Assembly (NCBI RefSeq): GCF_905220365.1
Contig: NC_061126.1
Coordinates: 10,540,001-10,604,000 of the forward strand
Source of the DNA: Vanessa cardui
Lineage: Eukaryota > Arthropoda > Insecta > Lepidoptera > Nymphalidae
Direction: 5' to 3'
DNA: 64,000 bases
Shown here: positions 47,815 through 60,642 of the stretch, one piece after another
How positions within the stretch are numbered: position 1 is the first letter of the stretch
Layout of the letters: every line of letters begins with the position of its first letter
Notes under the pieces: model-generated
What the model was told of the DNA's origin: nothing
Database searches by the model: none
The model's input: the letters and a program-made list of their open reading frames with translations, nothing else
Made by a program: the position numbers and the translations under genes

Positions 47815-48045
47815 GCCGCAGTAAATTTAAGTAATGAATTTTTCAATTTCAATACGAAATAAAATCGCAACGCAACGTGACGTCACGGTACGCACGTCCA
47901 GACAATCAAAGGGGGATAAAGTCGGGTGCAGTACACGTTTTGTACGACGTATTAGGCAGGCGACACACGTACGACATATTAACGTACACCGCGACAGACG
48001 TGACTGTGCCCGTAGGGTGACTCGATTCAATAATCGTTGCTAGCT
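47815..48045. promoter_or_regulatory. CpG-dense island with CRE motif, possible promoter
   Basis: About 22 CpG dinucleotides fall in roughly 200 bp, far above the surrounding AT-rich DNA. A perfect CRE octamer, TGACGTCA, is at 47878-47885. The 12-13-bp direct repeats GTACGACGTATTA and GTACGACATATTA lie at about 47942 and 47968. Both strands are open for about 68 codons, which more likely reflects the CpG composition than coding. There is no TATA box or initiator I would commit to. A promoter, an enhancer or a decayed repeat are all possible. Confidence 0.35.
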
Positions 48046-51000
48046 CAAGCTTGATTTTGGTTAAGAGCTGAAACAAATATTTATCTAATATTGTAAACAG
48101 ACATAGTCATTAGAATATTTTGTTAAGCTAAGCTGTACAGTCATAAATGTTTATCGTATAAATTAAAAATATTTTGGATATACCGTGCAGTAATTTAGAC
48201 CTCGAATTTAAAGTTCATTATGAATATAATTAAGAGTTAACATTAGTATGTACGTAGGTAAGAATACCGAGATACCAAATGTTGTAATTAAAATGTAATT
48301 TGCATAACACAATCAAAAGTGTTCATAATTATATTCCTTTCCAATACGATAGCTTCTGTATAAATATCATACGATGTAAGGAAAATATAATGGTTTTAAA
48401 CATTTAATTTTAATAAGTAATGTTTGTAATACTTAAAACTGTAGACTCAGGTATTAGGCAAAATTCATCCCACTATCCCAATTTGGGCGCCATTATTAAT
48501 GAATTCATCAGACATGACGCTCTTAATCCTGCCAGCTTTCGATTAATTTTAATTAATCCCGTTTTGGTAATACTTACACTGACTTAATAGTGCGGTATAG
48601 GGGTTTGTATATTGAGTTATCTTGCGATTATTAATGTTCTCTCCCCAAGGAATATTCCACTGAATTCTCAGTTTCTTCCAAAAAAATTAAATATACCTTT
48701 TGTTGTGGCATGATATTTTATATTAAAAGCATAATATGCATTGATGATAAAATACATGGTGCTCAAACAAAACATCTCTTTAGTTAATTCAAACAATCTA
48801 TGATTATATATTTATAAATACATTTGTTTTTTAATTAATTGCGATCATGGGAATTCAACAGAATTACTTTCATATTAATAATTAATTATAAAAGAAAGGC
48901 ATTCAGCAAATTTCATACTCCATTTTTTCATTTGATATGTTCAAACATCGACCTTTTTTTCAGTTTTCAGTATAGTCAATGTATTTTCAGTTTTGTGGAT
49001 TTTAAAAGTCTAGGAAGAGAAGTGATTTAAATCAAAATCTAAAAATCCATATAAAGCATGTATTTTTGAGCTTAAAATATATATGTATTTATAGATAAAT
49101 GTAATCACTAAACTCAACACCTAAACTCTTTCCGCATTTTCCATTGTGTTGGATTTGCCGGCCTATCGGATTGTGAACGAAGAAATAGGGAATGAAACTG
49201 TTTTGTGATACATTAGTTAGCTTGTATCTCTTTAGAAAGAAAATCCGTTACGTGAACATGTACTCATGTACATAATAATGACCATTTAATATATAACAAT
49301 AAAAGAACAAATTTACGATGCAAATATTATCATCATAGCTCCAGCTAACAACATAGAATTATAAAATTGTCTTTACGAAAATAAAACAAATCTCAAGACT
49401 AATCCACTTAATGTACGTGAACTGTTTAAAATAATGATGATCGGTTTCTTTTACAATAAAAATATTTTTTAATCATTACTCTATGTCTCATAAATATAAT
49501 TATATGAAAGAGAATTTATTTTACATAAGTAATTTCATAATCTTAATACCAGAACAAAAAAAATGTTATTCAAACAAAATATCAGACGACAACAAAATAC
49601 TTTGATTCGGTTGCTAAGTCGGTCAAAGTTCATTATAAGCTATGCTTAATCATCAATCACAGCTTTAACGTCACATCTACTTAATGAATGTGTCTATGGT
49701 GCGTCTTGTGCGGTGGCCGGAAGCGGATGCGGGGCGCTTTTATCGGCCCTGCTGTTGTTTTAGGCGCGGCGTCGAATGACAGGCGACGAATTGACGCTAT
49801 GTACTGACGGCTGTGACAAATTGATTAGTACTCTTTAAGTGGAAGGAAAGTCCTGCGAGGTATGTTAAGATTATGTATTATAATCAATAAATACGAAGGT
49901 AATTTTTATGCCAAGTCACAACAGAAGATATCTCATCTTATCGTATCCTTTAAATTGTACCTACTTAAACAATTCATGTAGTATTTATAATTACTTGTAA
50001 ATTGTATAGTAAATTGATAAGAGTATATAAAATTAGATTTCTAATAGACCATAAATAATATTAATACATAAAAAGGCTTAATGAGTTTTGTAAAGATCGA
50101 GACTTTTCGGCAAAATTTACGAAATAGCTTGCCGTAAAAACGTAAGGGTTTTTGTCCTAAATTCTCAGAATAGTCGAAGAAAAATTTACCAAGTGGTATT
50201 GAGTCAGTTGTTTAGGTTTATTGATTTGGAAGAAATCCTAATATGATGAACGTGAAAGTGTTTGTTTATTTTTTACACTTTATCATCTTCTCAATTCAAC
50301 GCATTATAATGCAATTTTGCATACGTTGGAAGGAACACCGCCTCTAATGCGGGTGGAGTCGCACATGAAAACTATTTTTTTTTATAAGTTTCAAATTTCA
50401 ATTTAACATTTTGTAGAGTACCTTTATCATTCACTAATGGATATCTTTGATAAATTTGTATGAATTTTAAAGTACACCCGTTTACGGACAATATAAAGAG
50501 AAATATGTACATGAAATCGTCCCAAGTGCAGTTTCTTCCAGTGACGCCATTAACACTTATACCGTATTCAAGTTATATGAAGCATGAACTAAGCCTACGC
50601 CACTCGAGTCGTCTCGCTCCACGCTCTCAACTTTCTAATTAAGTTCTGCAACTCTTGAGTTAACATTTAGAGATGTTGATTAACTCAGACTGGATAGTCT
50701 TTGGTAGAATTTATTGTTTGCTTCTGTTTGGTTATGTGACATTATTTGGGATGTTAATTTTTCTTTTTTGGAAATTTCTTTTTATGACGTATACCATAGG
50801 AACAATTTCCCAATATAGTTATATTTTAAAAACCTATCTAATGTAGAGTGGATAAAATTATTAATTTAATTAATAGTGTAGGTTAATTTAAAAAATATAC
50901 CATATCACCTTACATTTTAATAATATACCGAATATCCGTGTGTGGTATATTTATTATTTAAACTCAATTACAATGGTTACATGGTTATTGTTTATTTTAC

Positions 51001-51709
51001 GATGTGATGAACACACTCCGAGCTTCTGTCTGTTTAAAGTGTAAACTTATATTTAGACACATTGTTTACAAAATACAACAAGTGCCAACTTAAACAATTT
51101 CTTCTACTGACCTTGACACACTAGATCGAATAGCTTTGCCAAGGTTATTCAAACTTATTTGGATTCTCGTGTGACGACACAAGGGAAATCAGGCTCTGCC
51201 TTCAGTCAGCCTCGATGCCTTCGACGGATATTTATGGTGCTCTGTCAGGGGCTGATCGACTCTAGAGAGATGGGGGTACGGGTGGCACGTACATTGGGCA
51301 TTCGAGTCTTAGTTCGAATAAAGAATCGTGGCAGTTCGAATTAAAATGGTAGCAATTGTCTCAAAAAGTTTTTTTCTTAATTTATTACTTGCGATAAAAT
51401 TACGATTCTAAATGCAAAAAGGCGTAGTTGAATTTTAGGTGGGACTAATAAACTTTATTGCTTTTGCTTTTTGAGTCAATGAATGATTCGGTCAAGTTTA
51501 GGTCTCTGTTCACTGAAAATAATAATGATTAACACACATACATATGAGTGCTGACTCGGGTACGTACTCACTTGACTATTCTTATTAATCTTATTCTCCA
51601 GCAAAACTCTAATTCGGCATTTTTGAAGTGAGATAGAAATAGGACCAATGATGTGGTTGCTTGTGATGCTGAGCGTGGTTTTCAAGGCACAAGCAACAAG
51701 GGTAAACTT
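48046..51709. other. Unique DNA with GC-elevated islands
   Basis: Islands at about 49685-49810 (with GGCCGGAAGCGGATGCGGGG, containing an ETS-type CCGGAAG) and 51160-51345 (with GGGGTACGGGTGGCACGTAC) stand out. No coding frame or known repeat was found in the rest. Confidence 0.35.
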
Positions 51710-51956
51710 TTTTTATTGTATAGGTTGGCGGAAGAGTATATGGGCCACCTGATGGTTAGTGGTCACCATTACCCATAGACATATGACGCTTTAAGAAATA
51801 TTAACTATTCCTTAAATCGTCAATGCGCCACTAACCTTAGGAACTAAGATATTATGCCCCTTGTGCAATACTGAGTACTGTTGTTTGGCGGTAGAATAAC
51901 TGATGAGTGGGTTTTACCTATCCAGACGGGCTTGCACAAAGCCCTACCACCAACTT
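51710..51956 (-). repeat. L-repeat with internal deletion
   Basis: Read on plus, it runs from GGTTGGCGGAAGAGTATATG to ACAAAGCCCTACCACCAAC. The block holding CACTGGCTCACTCACCC and CTTCAAACTGG is cleanly missing between CCTTGTG and CAATACTGAG (about 45 bp). Confidence 0.75.
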
Positions 51957-54631
51957 AAACTCTTCAACTCCTAAACTCAGGATAGTAACTGAAATTTACT
52001 GACAAAACAAATGATATGATTCTTTTTATATACACTGTTTTATGAACGTCACCTACAAAAACACATAATTTATCAATAAAAAATTTTTTGTTCACGAAAA
52101 GCACCAAAGGCAGAAAATCTCTTTAAATATTTATGACAAAGCCAACAAAACCTTTCGTATTACATCGGCCATATTGATTCTGTGACTTAGGGACTATTGC
52201 ATAATGCGATCCACTGAATATTGTATTGAGATTCAGTTCGTGTGAATGCGTTCTCTTCTTACCATTCTTCGTCCTTCTCCCTCTAAATTCTATTAATATT
52301 AATGAACCATTGACTGCATTTTTGGTGGTCTGCAAAAAATAAAGAAAAGTTGATCAACCATTTGTGAACAGAATTATTTTAATGCTTGACTGTATTTGTT
52401 CCATGTGTCAGTTAAGGCGACATTTTTTCCGAATAAGTAAGTTTTTGTAACTAATTCTACCTTAGTAATATATTTCAAAGATATATCGATAAATATAAGG
52501 CAGATTTATTCCACACATTTTTCTTATGATGCATAATTTGCATACTTTCACAGCTTAACAAGATGCGGTATGAAATATTAATCGTTCCTTTAGTGGAATA
52601 CGACACTAAACCACCATTTGCATCAGTTGTTTTAAATATTGCTTATTCAATATTATTTATCGAATTTACTACCGACAGTGACTTACTGAAATGTATGTAA
52701 ATGACAAAATGCATACATATAATATATTGATTTAGCCAGTGCGTGAGGAACATTTCAAGGCAATAAATGGTTCCTCATCATGAGACTTATATGAGATCTA
52801 TCAAGAAATGTGTAGTATATAATTACGTCAAGTACCACACACACCGAAAAAAGAACCGACCGTGCATCAACCTCTGTCTATCCGACACAGTTAATCAAAT
52901 GGCTTTGCCCTACTGTCTGTCCGTCTATCTTCCATTTTTTTCGGATCATCTTTATGAAAATTTTATATGTAGGTCATACACACACATGTTATGTCTTTGG
53001 TATATTTTATCTTTTCAACTTGTATTTTTTATTGTTATTTTGCGATTACATCATGACATCAGATGAAAGGATAATAACATATAAAAAAGGAAAATAACAC
53101 ATTCTTTTGTATATTTAATGTATACATTTTTTTTAATAATTTTGGATGTATGTACCCTTAAAGGTATTAATGGAAGTATGTGAGTATTGAGCATCCACAG
53201 CACGCTTCTACCTCAAAGAAACTTTTTTATTTCACTGAAAAATCACACCTTTGTAAATTGTAAATTACTTGCAACTTATAATTTACAAAGAGCAAACAAA
53301 ATAAGAATTTTTTTTCAATAGTCTACCGTAGTTTTTAAATAAATATTAATAATCTCAAAGTTTTATAATAAACGTCAAAGTATTTAAAACTATAGAATGA
53401 TTCTTAATTCAAATTTTGTTTGTGAATTCGTCTTACAAAAACCAAGTGGTTTTGCTGCAGTTTTTTTCCGCAGTAGAGTCGGAATAAGGGTCTTAGCATG
53501 AGATTTTCTTGTTTTAAGATTTTTTTTTAATTCTCATTTAGTCTAAAAATGCTCGCGTTTAATTTCTTCAAAACGCACAAACGTCACTCGAGCGTCCCAC
53601 GAGTGGCTCCCAGAAGCAAAGAAGTGGTATTCTTAGAGAATATTCTCAGCATTTCCACGGCTAAAGAAATGTTTCCTTTTTCATTTTTACTGAAAAGTCG
53701 TTAACGTAGATGTTTAGGTTCACAGAACAGAGACCATGTCAAAGTAGCATATTGAACACAGCACAGTTACTTGTGCTACATTATACTTTCCATATTCATG
53801 TAGGCTAGACTACTCTTAATATGAAACAATTCCTAATTTAAAAGTACAGCTTATAGAACAGATACATTAAACGTCCTGCAAATTTCAAATTATGAATAAA
53901 AACTGCTAGTCCTATTTTAATAAACTTAAATCAAAAGTAATTACCTATATACGACTTATAGTTTTCGAGAAATTCGTGGTCAAACATACAAACATACACA
54001 TACTAAATTAAGCACGCGTGCTTGAAAGCACTATTAGGTGCACACACATCATACTCAAATATTATTAAATTCTAACAATAAAGCTAAGAATTATGTTTTA
54101 ATTAAAGTTAGGTAAAAATTTAAAACTGCGTCTATTTCATTTGTTTTATATTTACTATCAATTATAAATTGGTCGATTTATTTTTAAATATGATTAAACT
54201 ACTTAACATTGAACACAATTTATAAGTAAATGATGCTTACATTATCGTAGCTCGGTAAGTGCTGAGTGAGGTCGATGTCATATTCAATTTACTTTTTGTT
54301 CTTAGCTTAAGACTGTCCACTGTTAGCTTAGTATTATCTTGTTAAAAGTTAAGTCTGGCTGCGTTATAGTGAGATTTCTTTGCGGTTTCAAATGGGATTT
54401 ATAAAGATCTCTCGCTTTGAACTAAATGATAGTGTCGTGTGCTATTTATTAGTTAAGTGTTAAGAACCAGCTCGAAGTAGACAGTGTTGTTTTATTCATT
54501 TTGGTTCTCGAGATTATCTTTTATGAGATTAAAGCATATAAAAATCGTTCTTATATTAAATAACTTATTTTCTCTTATATATTCATTGGATTCTAGTTAC
54601 AATATTTTATCTACGTAAATTATATTTTATT
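51957..54631. other. Unique DNA, no gene recognised
   Basis: A 99-codon plus-strand frame at 52767-53066 has no recognisable motif. An island at about 53560-53660 contains CACTCGAGCGTCCCACGAGT. An 11-bp hairpin (CTTTGTAAATT/AATTTACAAAG) lies at about 53250-53290. Confidence 0.35.
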
Positions 54632-54938
54632 AAAAAAAAAGTAAAGTAACAGCCTGTAAATTACCCACTGCTGGGCTAAGGCCTACTCTCCCATTAACGA
54701 GAGGATTTTGGAACATATAAAACCACGCTGATCCAATGTGGGTTGGTGGAATGCACGTGTGGCAGAATTTTGATGAAATTAGACACTTGCAGGTTTCCTC
54801 ACGATGTTTTCCTACACCGAGCACGAGATGCATTATAAACACAAATTAAACACATATATATAGTGGTGTTTGCCGGGGTTTGAACCCGTATCGTCGGTTA
54901 AGATGCACGCGTTCTAACCACTGGGCCATCTCAGCTCT
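54632..54938 (-). mobile_element. SINE family B, full length
   Basis: An AAAGTAAAGTAACAGCC tail, CCACTGCTGGGCTAAGGCCT, ATGCACGTGTGGCAGAATT, the B box (GGGTTTGAACCCG on plus) and a complete A box (ACCACTGGGCCATCTCAGCT on plus) are all present. This is one of the two copies with the most complete pol III head. Confidence 0.82.
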
Positions 54939-55321
54939 TACATAAATTCACCATAATTTATTCGATAGGTTGCATTCATATATGTCTAGATTCATAGATT
55001 TGCTTCTCTTTGCGCAATGTGTTAGTCAAAATAGTGTTTTTTAAAATACTGTAAGTAATTGAAGTTGACAGATTTTGAGACCGGATGCCTGGTTTTTGTC
55101 AACGCTGCTTGGAAAAGCTTTTGCTGGTGATATGGCTATCCGTCACCGTACATTGTTAGGTTGGGTCGTTAAGGTGCTAAGTGTTGATGGCTTTGATAGA
55201 CGTGCACAACAAAAAACAATAGTTGGCTCTTACGACATCCATAATTTGAGATGGTGTTGTTCTCTTCAATCTGCCAATACCTTGTACTTCAAGTCTATTT
55301 ATATAGTTATTAAGCAATACA
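54939..55321. other. Unclassified segment next to a Helitron-like element
   Basis: From about 55070 to 55260 the sequence is GC-richer and of higher complexity than its flanks. One plus frame shows a 35-residue stretch beginning DFETGCLVFVNAAWKSFCW before a stop, and another is open for 84 codons without an ATG start. No family was recognised. It could be host or transposon sequence carried by, or adjacent to, the element at 55322. Confidence 0.25.
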
Positions 55322-55579
55322 TATTATAAAATAAATTCACTTCCCTGTGTATGCTTTGATCTTTAAAAACACGCAAAGAATTTGATGAGTTTTTTTTTTA
55401 AATAGATGGAGTGATTCAAGAGGTATATATGTATAATTTATGCATAATGGAATAGAGAAACATTGATTATTTTAGTATTTACTAAATTGATGACGTTTAT
55501 TAACGACATAAGTCTTTTAGAAAAGTTCTGTAGTCTATTTATTATTAGCAATCGTGCGAAGTCGGGGCAGGCTGCTAGT
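55322..55579 (+). mobile_element. Helitron-like non-autonomous element (family C)
   Basis: CCTGTGTATGCTTTGATCTT, TTAAATAGATGGAGTGATTC and GTGCGAAGTCGGGGCAGGCT precede the CTAGT end. The order matches 301-516; this copy keeps about 40 bp more of the middle. Confidence 0.6.
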
Positions 55580-56320
55580 GTATTTTAATTATATGATAAT
55601 GGCTGACTACTATACATTGCCATTATTTCATAAAATAATATTAAATATTATATTATTACAAAAATGGTACCAAATATTATTTGAAGTTAAAACAAAAATA
55701 TTTAATGAAGAATAATAAATATCAAATAGTACATTTTGCATATTTATAGCGTTCATAATACATTTTACAATAATTAAAAATTAGAGGCGGAAATATTATA
55801 TCCATCGTAAAATCATTTATATAAATTAACTTCGGATAGTTCTACTAACATGTTAAATCATTTAAAATTTCGAATTGATAAGCAGAGCAAAAACAAAGTA
55901 ACAATACTCGAGACTGCATCCAATTGTATCGCACCAAAAGTGCTTAAAATACAGCATCAATGAAATAACAAGCAATAATATCATACCATATAGTCCTTAA
56001 CTAGCGAGTCTGAACAATTCAAAATAATCAAGAGAAAATGTCGCCAAGGGCGTAGGCGTCGCAAAAACAATGAGCACTCATAAATCATACTGTTTAATAA
56101 ACGAGAACTATTCTGTTAGATGATAAGTTTCTTTCATTCTTAGACGGCTTATCGAAAACTAAATAATGTACTTCATATCTTATCGATATCTAAACTAATT
56201 TTTAATTTACATTCACTAACATATACAGACATAGTCTTTGTCTTTGGTACTTATGCGTGATTATATTTGTAAAGGAAATAATGCTTGTTTATTTTAAAAC
56301 GTTAATTTCAGCACATATAT
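55580..56320. other. AT-rich stretch, nothing recognised
   Basis: No coding or repeat signal was seen. Confidence 0.4.
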
Positions 56321-56602
56321 TTACTTGATGGTAGGGCTTTGTGCTAGCTCGCCTGGGTAGGTACCACCCACTCATCAGTTATGCTACCGCCAAATAACAG
56401 TACTCAGTATTGTTTTGTTCCGGATTGAAGGGTGGGTGTGCTAGTGTAACTACAGGCACAAGGGACATAACATCTTAGTTCCGAAGGTTGGTGGCATATT
56501 GACAATGTAAGGAATAGTAAATATTTCGTTGTCTATGGGTGATGGTGACCACTTACCATCAGGTGTTTTATACACTCGTCCGCCAAAGTATACCATAAAA
56601 AA
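56321..56602 (+). repeat. L-repeat, near full length
   Basis: TTACTTGATGGTAGGGCTTT, GGTAGGTACCACCCACTCAT, AGGCACAAGGGACATAACAT and GGTGACCACTTACCATCAGG run to CGTCCGCCAAAGTATACCAT. There is a small deletion in the TTTCTTACAGCGTCATT block. Confidence 0.75.
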
Positions 56603-57779
56603 TATATATTAGTCCTATTAGGTTCTATTGGAATCTATTTTCAGTTGTAGAATTATGACGATAGAGTAGTTGAATTTACATGAGGGAAACCGCGTGGATC
56701 AGCTAGTAATATCCAATTGTACATGTACAGACTGAAAATCAGTTAACCACCTACGTCGACATTTTCACCAGAGGTGTTTCATTTTTTGGATTCATGTGGT
56801 ACATTGTTTTTTGATTTTCTATTTTACTATTCTAATGTTTGATATAAAAACAACTTGATTGATATATCGTTGATAAGTAATTTCCGATCTTGTGGTCCAG
56901 ACCGCCCGACTGCCACACCACTAAAACCTGCTTTTTGTAACCTACTTATACTGTACTGCTGCAGACCTATTTTATTAATTGCTACGTGCTTATATACTGA
57001 GGCAATAAAATATTTAATGTTATTGAAAATTATAATTGAAAAATCATTCCGTATCCTCATTGAAATAAAATATCGTAAAGAAACCTGTATGTGTCGGAAG
57101 TTTTTCTGCCAACAGCTCGCACTTAAGCTAGATGCGAACATATTTTCTCGTTCTATAATTAAAAATTTCTGTATTTTTTTATTAAATCATGTGACCTACA
57201 GCTGACCGCATTTATTAAATCGGTTAATTAAGCTAATACAAATTATAATATGAAATAAATAATAATATTAACGAAACACGCACATTCACGATTCGTTTAT
57301 CATTAAAATGTTTAATTACGGAAATCTTAATGTAACTATTTCAACGAATTCCACTTGTTCGTTAAATATAAATTTGTCCCCGTTGTAATTATTTGAATAT
57401 AAATACATTTTTAGAAGTAAATTATTATAATATTCACTTATTATTTTATTCACAAATATAATCTATCTACAATATGATAAAATTTGTATCATAATATACA
57501 AAATTTTCAGAGTTTGGAGAAGGTTTTAGTGTATAAAAATATTGTATAAGTAGGGATAGTATATTTTTCATTTCCTTTGCATTAATTAGCAACAAAGGAA
57601 AAGACAACGTTGGATTCGACTGAGAAATTTAAACAAATATAGGAAAACATATAGCAAATTGCTACTGTTAGTTAGTTATAAGAATCAAAACGTCCTGGGC
57701 TTAACTCCTGAATCGAGCTAATAATCGCTGATTTGCCGAAAACCTTATGAACTATGATGTCCTTAGAGCTAGGAGCTGC
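56603..57779. other. Unique DNA, no gene recognised
   Basis: Overlapping 116-codon plus and 104-codon minus frames at about 56827-57205 carry no motif I recognise. A short GAAACCTGTATGTGTCGGAA at 57080 resembles SINE family B but is too short to call. Confidence 0.35.
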
Positions 57780-57822
57780 AATGGGTCACATACTTTTTAA
57801 ACTGGAATACAATAATACTGAT
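57780..57822 (-). repeat. L-repeat fragment
   Basis: AATGGGTCACATACTTTTTA followed by AACTGGAATACAATAATACT matches the central block of the family with several changes. Confidence 0.4.
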
Positions 57823-58299
57823 TTTTGCAATTTTTACTGATTTGATGGTTAGCTGACTAGTTTTCCACTACAATCCATCCAATCAAAAATCCAATGTAGT
57901 AATGATATTAATTCGAAGACCAAAGACTGCCTGCTTTCACGCCTCGCCTGATCGACGTTAAAGGCGTAGTAACATGACGGACTACTCAATTTTAATTTAA
58001 TTATCACTAACACTAACAGAACATAGTTTTAAAACGCTTTGAAACTTGATTATAAATAAATAACAATTACCGGCATTGTATAATTAGAACATAATACATT
58101 AACTGTCACAATAATAGGTCTGAAATCAAAGACACAATATTGTTACTGATCAATCAATAGACACAGGGCTAATGGAAAACCTGGTGAAAAACGATCGCCA
58201 CCTTAGTCATTGTTAGTGTAGGAAATAATAATAATTTCATAAACCTGAAATAAGTCGCCGGCGAAACCAACTCAGTTAATATAGCCATTTTACCTGAAA
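57823..58299. other. Unique sequence, nothing recognised
   Basis: No coding or repeat signal was seen. Confidence 0.4.
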
Positions 58300-58403
58300 T
58301 AACTCTCAGTCACTGACCTTTCAAATTAGAACACAAAAATACTTATTATTACTATTTAGCAGTGAGAAATCAAAGCCCTGTAACTTAGTAGGTACCAACT
58401 AAG
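58300..58403 (-). repeat. L-repeat fragment, degenerate
   Basis: CAGTCACTGACCTTTCAAAT, TAGAACACAAAAATACTTAT, TATTTAGCAGTGAGAAAT and AAAGCCCTGTAACTTAGTAG follow the family's central-to-outer order with deletions. Confidence 0.5.
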
Positions 58404-60462
58404 ACTAGCACAAAAACCGATTCAAAAGGATAAGTTATTGTATCGATAATTAAGCCAAGTAGATTATTCGTCTACTATGAGTACTTCCGGTTTCCTAAGT
58501 CGAGTAAAAACGATTTATAATGACAACATTAGCATGATAAAAAGAGGCAGCCAAGTTTATACGGCGACATGTGCTCTTCCTTCGGCTAGGAGTTTAAATG
58601 TAGGGTATTAAAAAGAAATCCACTATGTAAGGAAGTGCCGCGTCTTACTTCTGGCTAGTGATGTCCGTTGACATAAAATTGTATATCGATACAGAAGGCA
58701 ACCAAAAACTCTATAAAAATTTAGATAGTTTTTATTGCTGCTTTATTTTTGATAACTACAAATACATTTAAATGCCTTAGTCTAATTGTAAACAATGATG
58801 TAAGGTTAGTTAAGTTATTTTTCTTAAAAAATAATTTTCGTATCTAAATAGTCAAAGATTTGTATACTATATGGTATTTATTTAAAAGCCCTATTTAGTT
58901 CTAGGCATAGACGATTTCAACCATTTCCTTAATGCGGGAAAATACTTTATCTAAGTATAATGTAAGTATATGAAATATATATAACATCTAAGTATATAAA
59001 ATTTGACTTGATATAGTTATTGATGTATCTATAGATTACATAAAATAATTCTAATATAATTTAAAAAATTGCAAACGTTGATTAGAAAAGTGAATCTTAA
59101 CAATTTGTTAACTCAAACTATATTTATTATCAATAATGTGATACAATATTGTCATTTTGACAAAACAATAAAGTGAGCGATAGCATTTAGTTATTCAATG
59201 CAAGCAAATATGAAATATGACTATTAAAAGAATATTGAGTATTAGTTCACAATATATTTCACACACATTAATCACATATATATTTTTTATATTCATCAAA
59301 TACATATTTGTATTTAATCAATGGTTATGTTTAAATTCGTAAATATTTAAATTTTATAAATAAAAAAAAAAATTGATCAGCTTATATTTGTACAAAGCAG
59401 CGCAATTGAATTCGTCTGAAACGCAGAATACACGGACAGGGGACGAATAAAATATTTTTATTGACATTTTACAGATCAACAGTAAAAGAGTATTTATATT
59501 TCATTAAGTATTTTCTTATCAGTATAAGTAACTTATATCAAAAAAATACAGTAATAACAACTTCATCATATAAATGAATAGTTAAGTAAATAATAAACAA
59601 GTACTAAAAACCACACATATGTACGAGTAACATTTATCGCTTAATTGATCACATCCTTAATTGTTTTAATTGTATTAATGTAGTCGAACTAAACGATAAT
59701 TTATCGAAATAACACATCACTAGCACGCGTAGACACGATGAAGAGCTACGGATATAATGTAGTGCTTTCAAACATTGAGGCAAAGTTTGCCTACAGAGCA
59801 GCGGACAAATGACAACGGGCCCGAGGCGGGGAACTGCGATATTAGAAGCCTTTAAGATGGGAAAAATAGCAACTTCTACTCCAAGTAGGTAGTTTTGTAC
59901 GACCTAAGTTTGAAGCGCAAGGAGTATGCTAATCGCGTTATACCTCGGTGTACTGTCGATATAAATTTTAAAATTTTACAAGACATCACTATTTTTGAAA
60001 TACTTTCCTATATATTTCTATCAATATGTTTGATGGGATTTATTTTGTAATTTAAGTTTAAGGCTTTTCAAGTGATTTTAAGGTAAAATGTGATTTTAAA
60101 CTAAATCAATAATCTTATCCCCTTATCTTTGTTGTACTATGTCAAAGATATTATCTAAAACGTTATTGCTTGTCGCTTCCGTTCATCACATAAGTCGACA
60201 CAGCATCTACAGCGATGTTTCACGCGACGCCGTGAGAAAGAATCGCTGCCGACATTTGCAGTAGAGAACATTTTAAATCCACAAGTTCTAAACTAAAGAC
60301 GAACTGAAACAAGATTTATGGAAATTCGCGGATACAACTCGGGTTGGGAGCGAAAAGACCTTTTGGAATTCTTAGGCATATAATATGCCCAATATTTTAC
60401 ATTAGTCCACATACATTTTATTATATTCATCGAATAAATAACATATTTTAAATAATCTTCTC
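58404..60462. other. Unique DNA with GC-elevated islands
   Basis: Islands lie at about 59700-59960 (with CAACGGGCCCGAGGCGGGGA and a 7-bp-arm hairpin AGGCAAAGTTTGCCT near 59780) and at about 60160-60380 (with TTTCACGCGACGCCGTGAGA). No coding frame was found. Confidence 0.35.
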
Positions 60463-60642
60463 TAATAGGAATATATTACTAAATCCTAGCCGAATTTATA
60501 ATTTTAAAATTACTGAACTGCTAAAGAGACAAACAAAATATCTTATAAAGGGTAATAGGAATATATTACAAAATACTAGCCGAATTTTTAATTTTAAAAT
60601 TACTGTACTGCTAAAGAGACAAACAAAATATCTTATAAAGGG
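60463..60642. repeat. Tandem duplication, 2 x 90 bp
   Basis: 60463-60552 and 60553-60642 align without gaps and differ at about five positions. Each begins TAATAGGAATATATTAC and ends AATATCTTATAAAGGG. The period is a multiple of three, so a minus-strand frame reads through both copies with a repeated PFIRYFVCLFSS; this is probably incidental. Confidence 0.9.

Noticed and set aside
47827..48043. Arginine-rich open frames on both strands
   Set aside because: Composition is explained by dense CpG in the island; both strands are open equally, so coding is not favoured.
52767..53066. 99-codon plus-strand frame
   Set aside because: No motif, hydrophobic low-complexity end and no splice or promoter context.
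57079..57110. SINE B middle fragment (GAAACCTGTATGTGTCGGAA)
   Set aside because: Short and isolated, with no extension on either side.
56827..57205. Overlapping open frames of 116 and 104 codons on opposite strands
   Set aside because: No recognisable motif or convincing splice context; overlapping opposite frames of this size are expected by chance in 64 kb.
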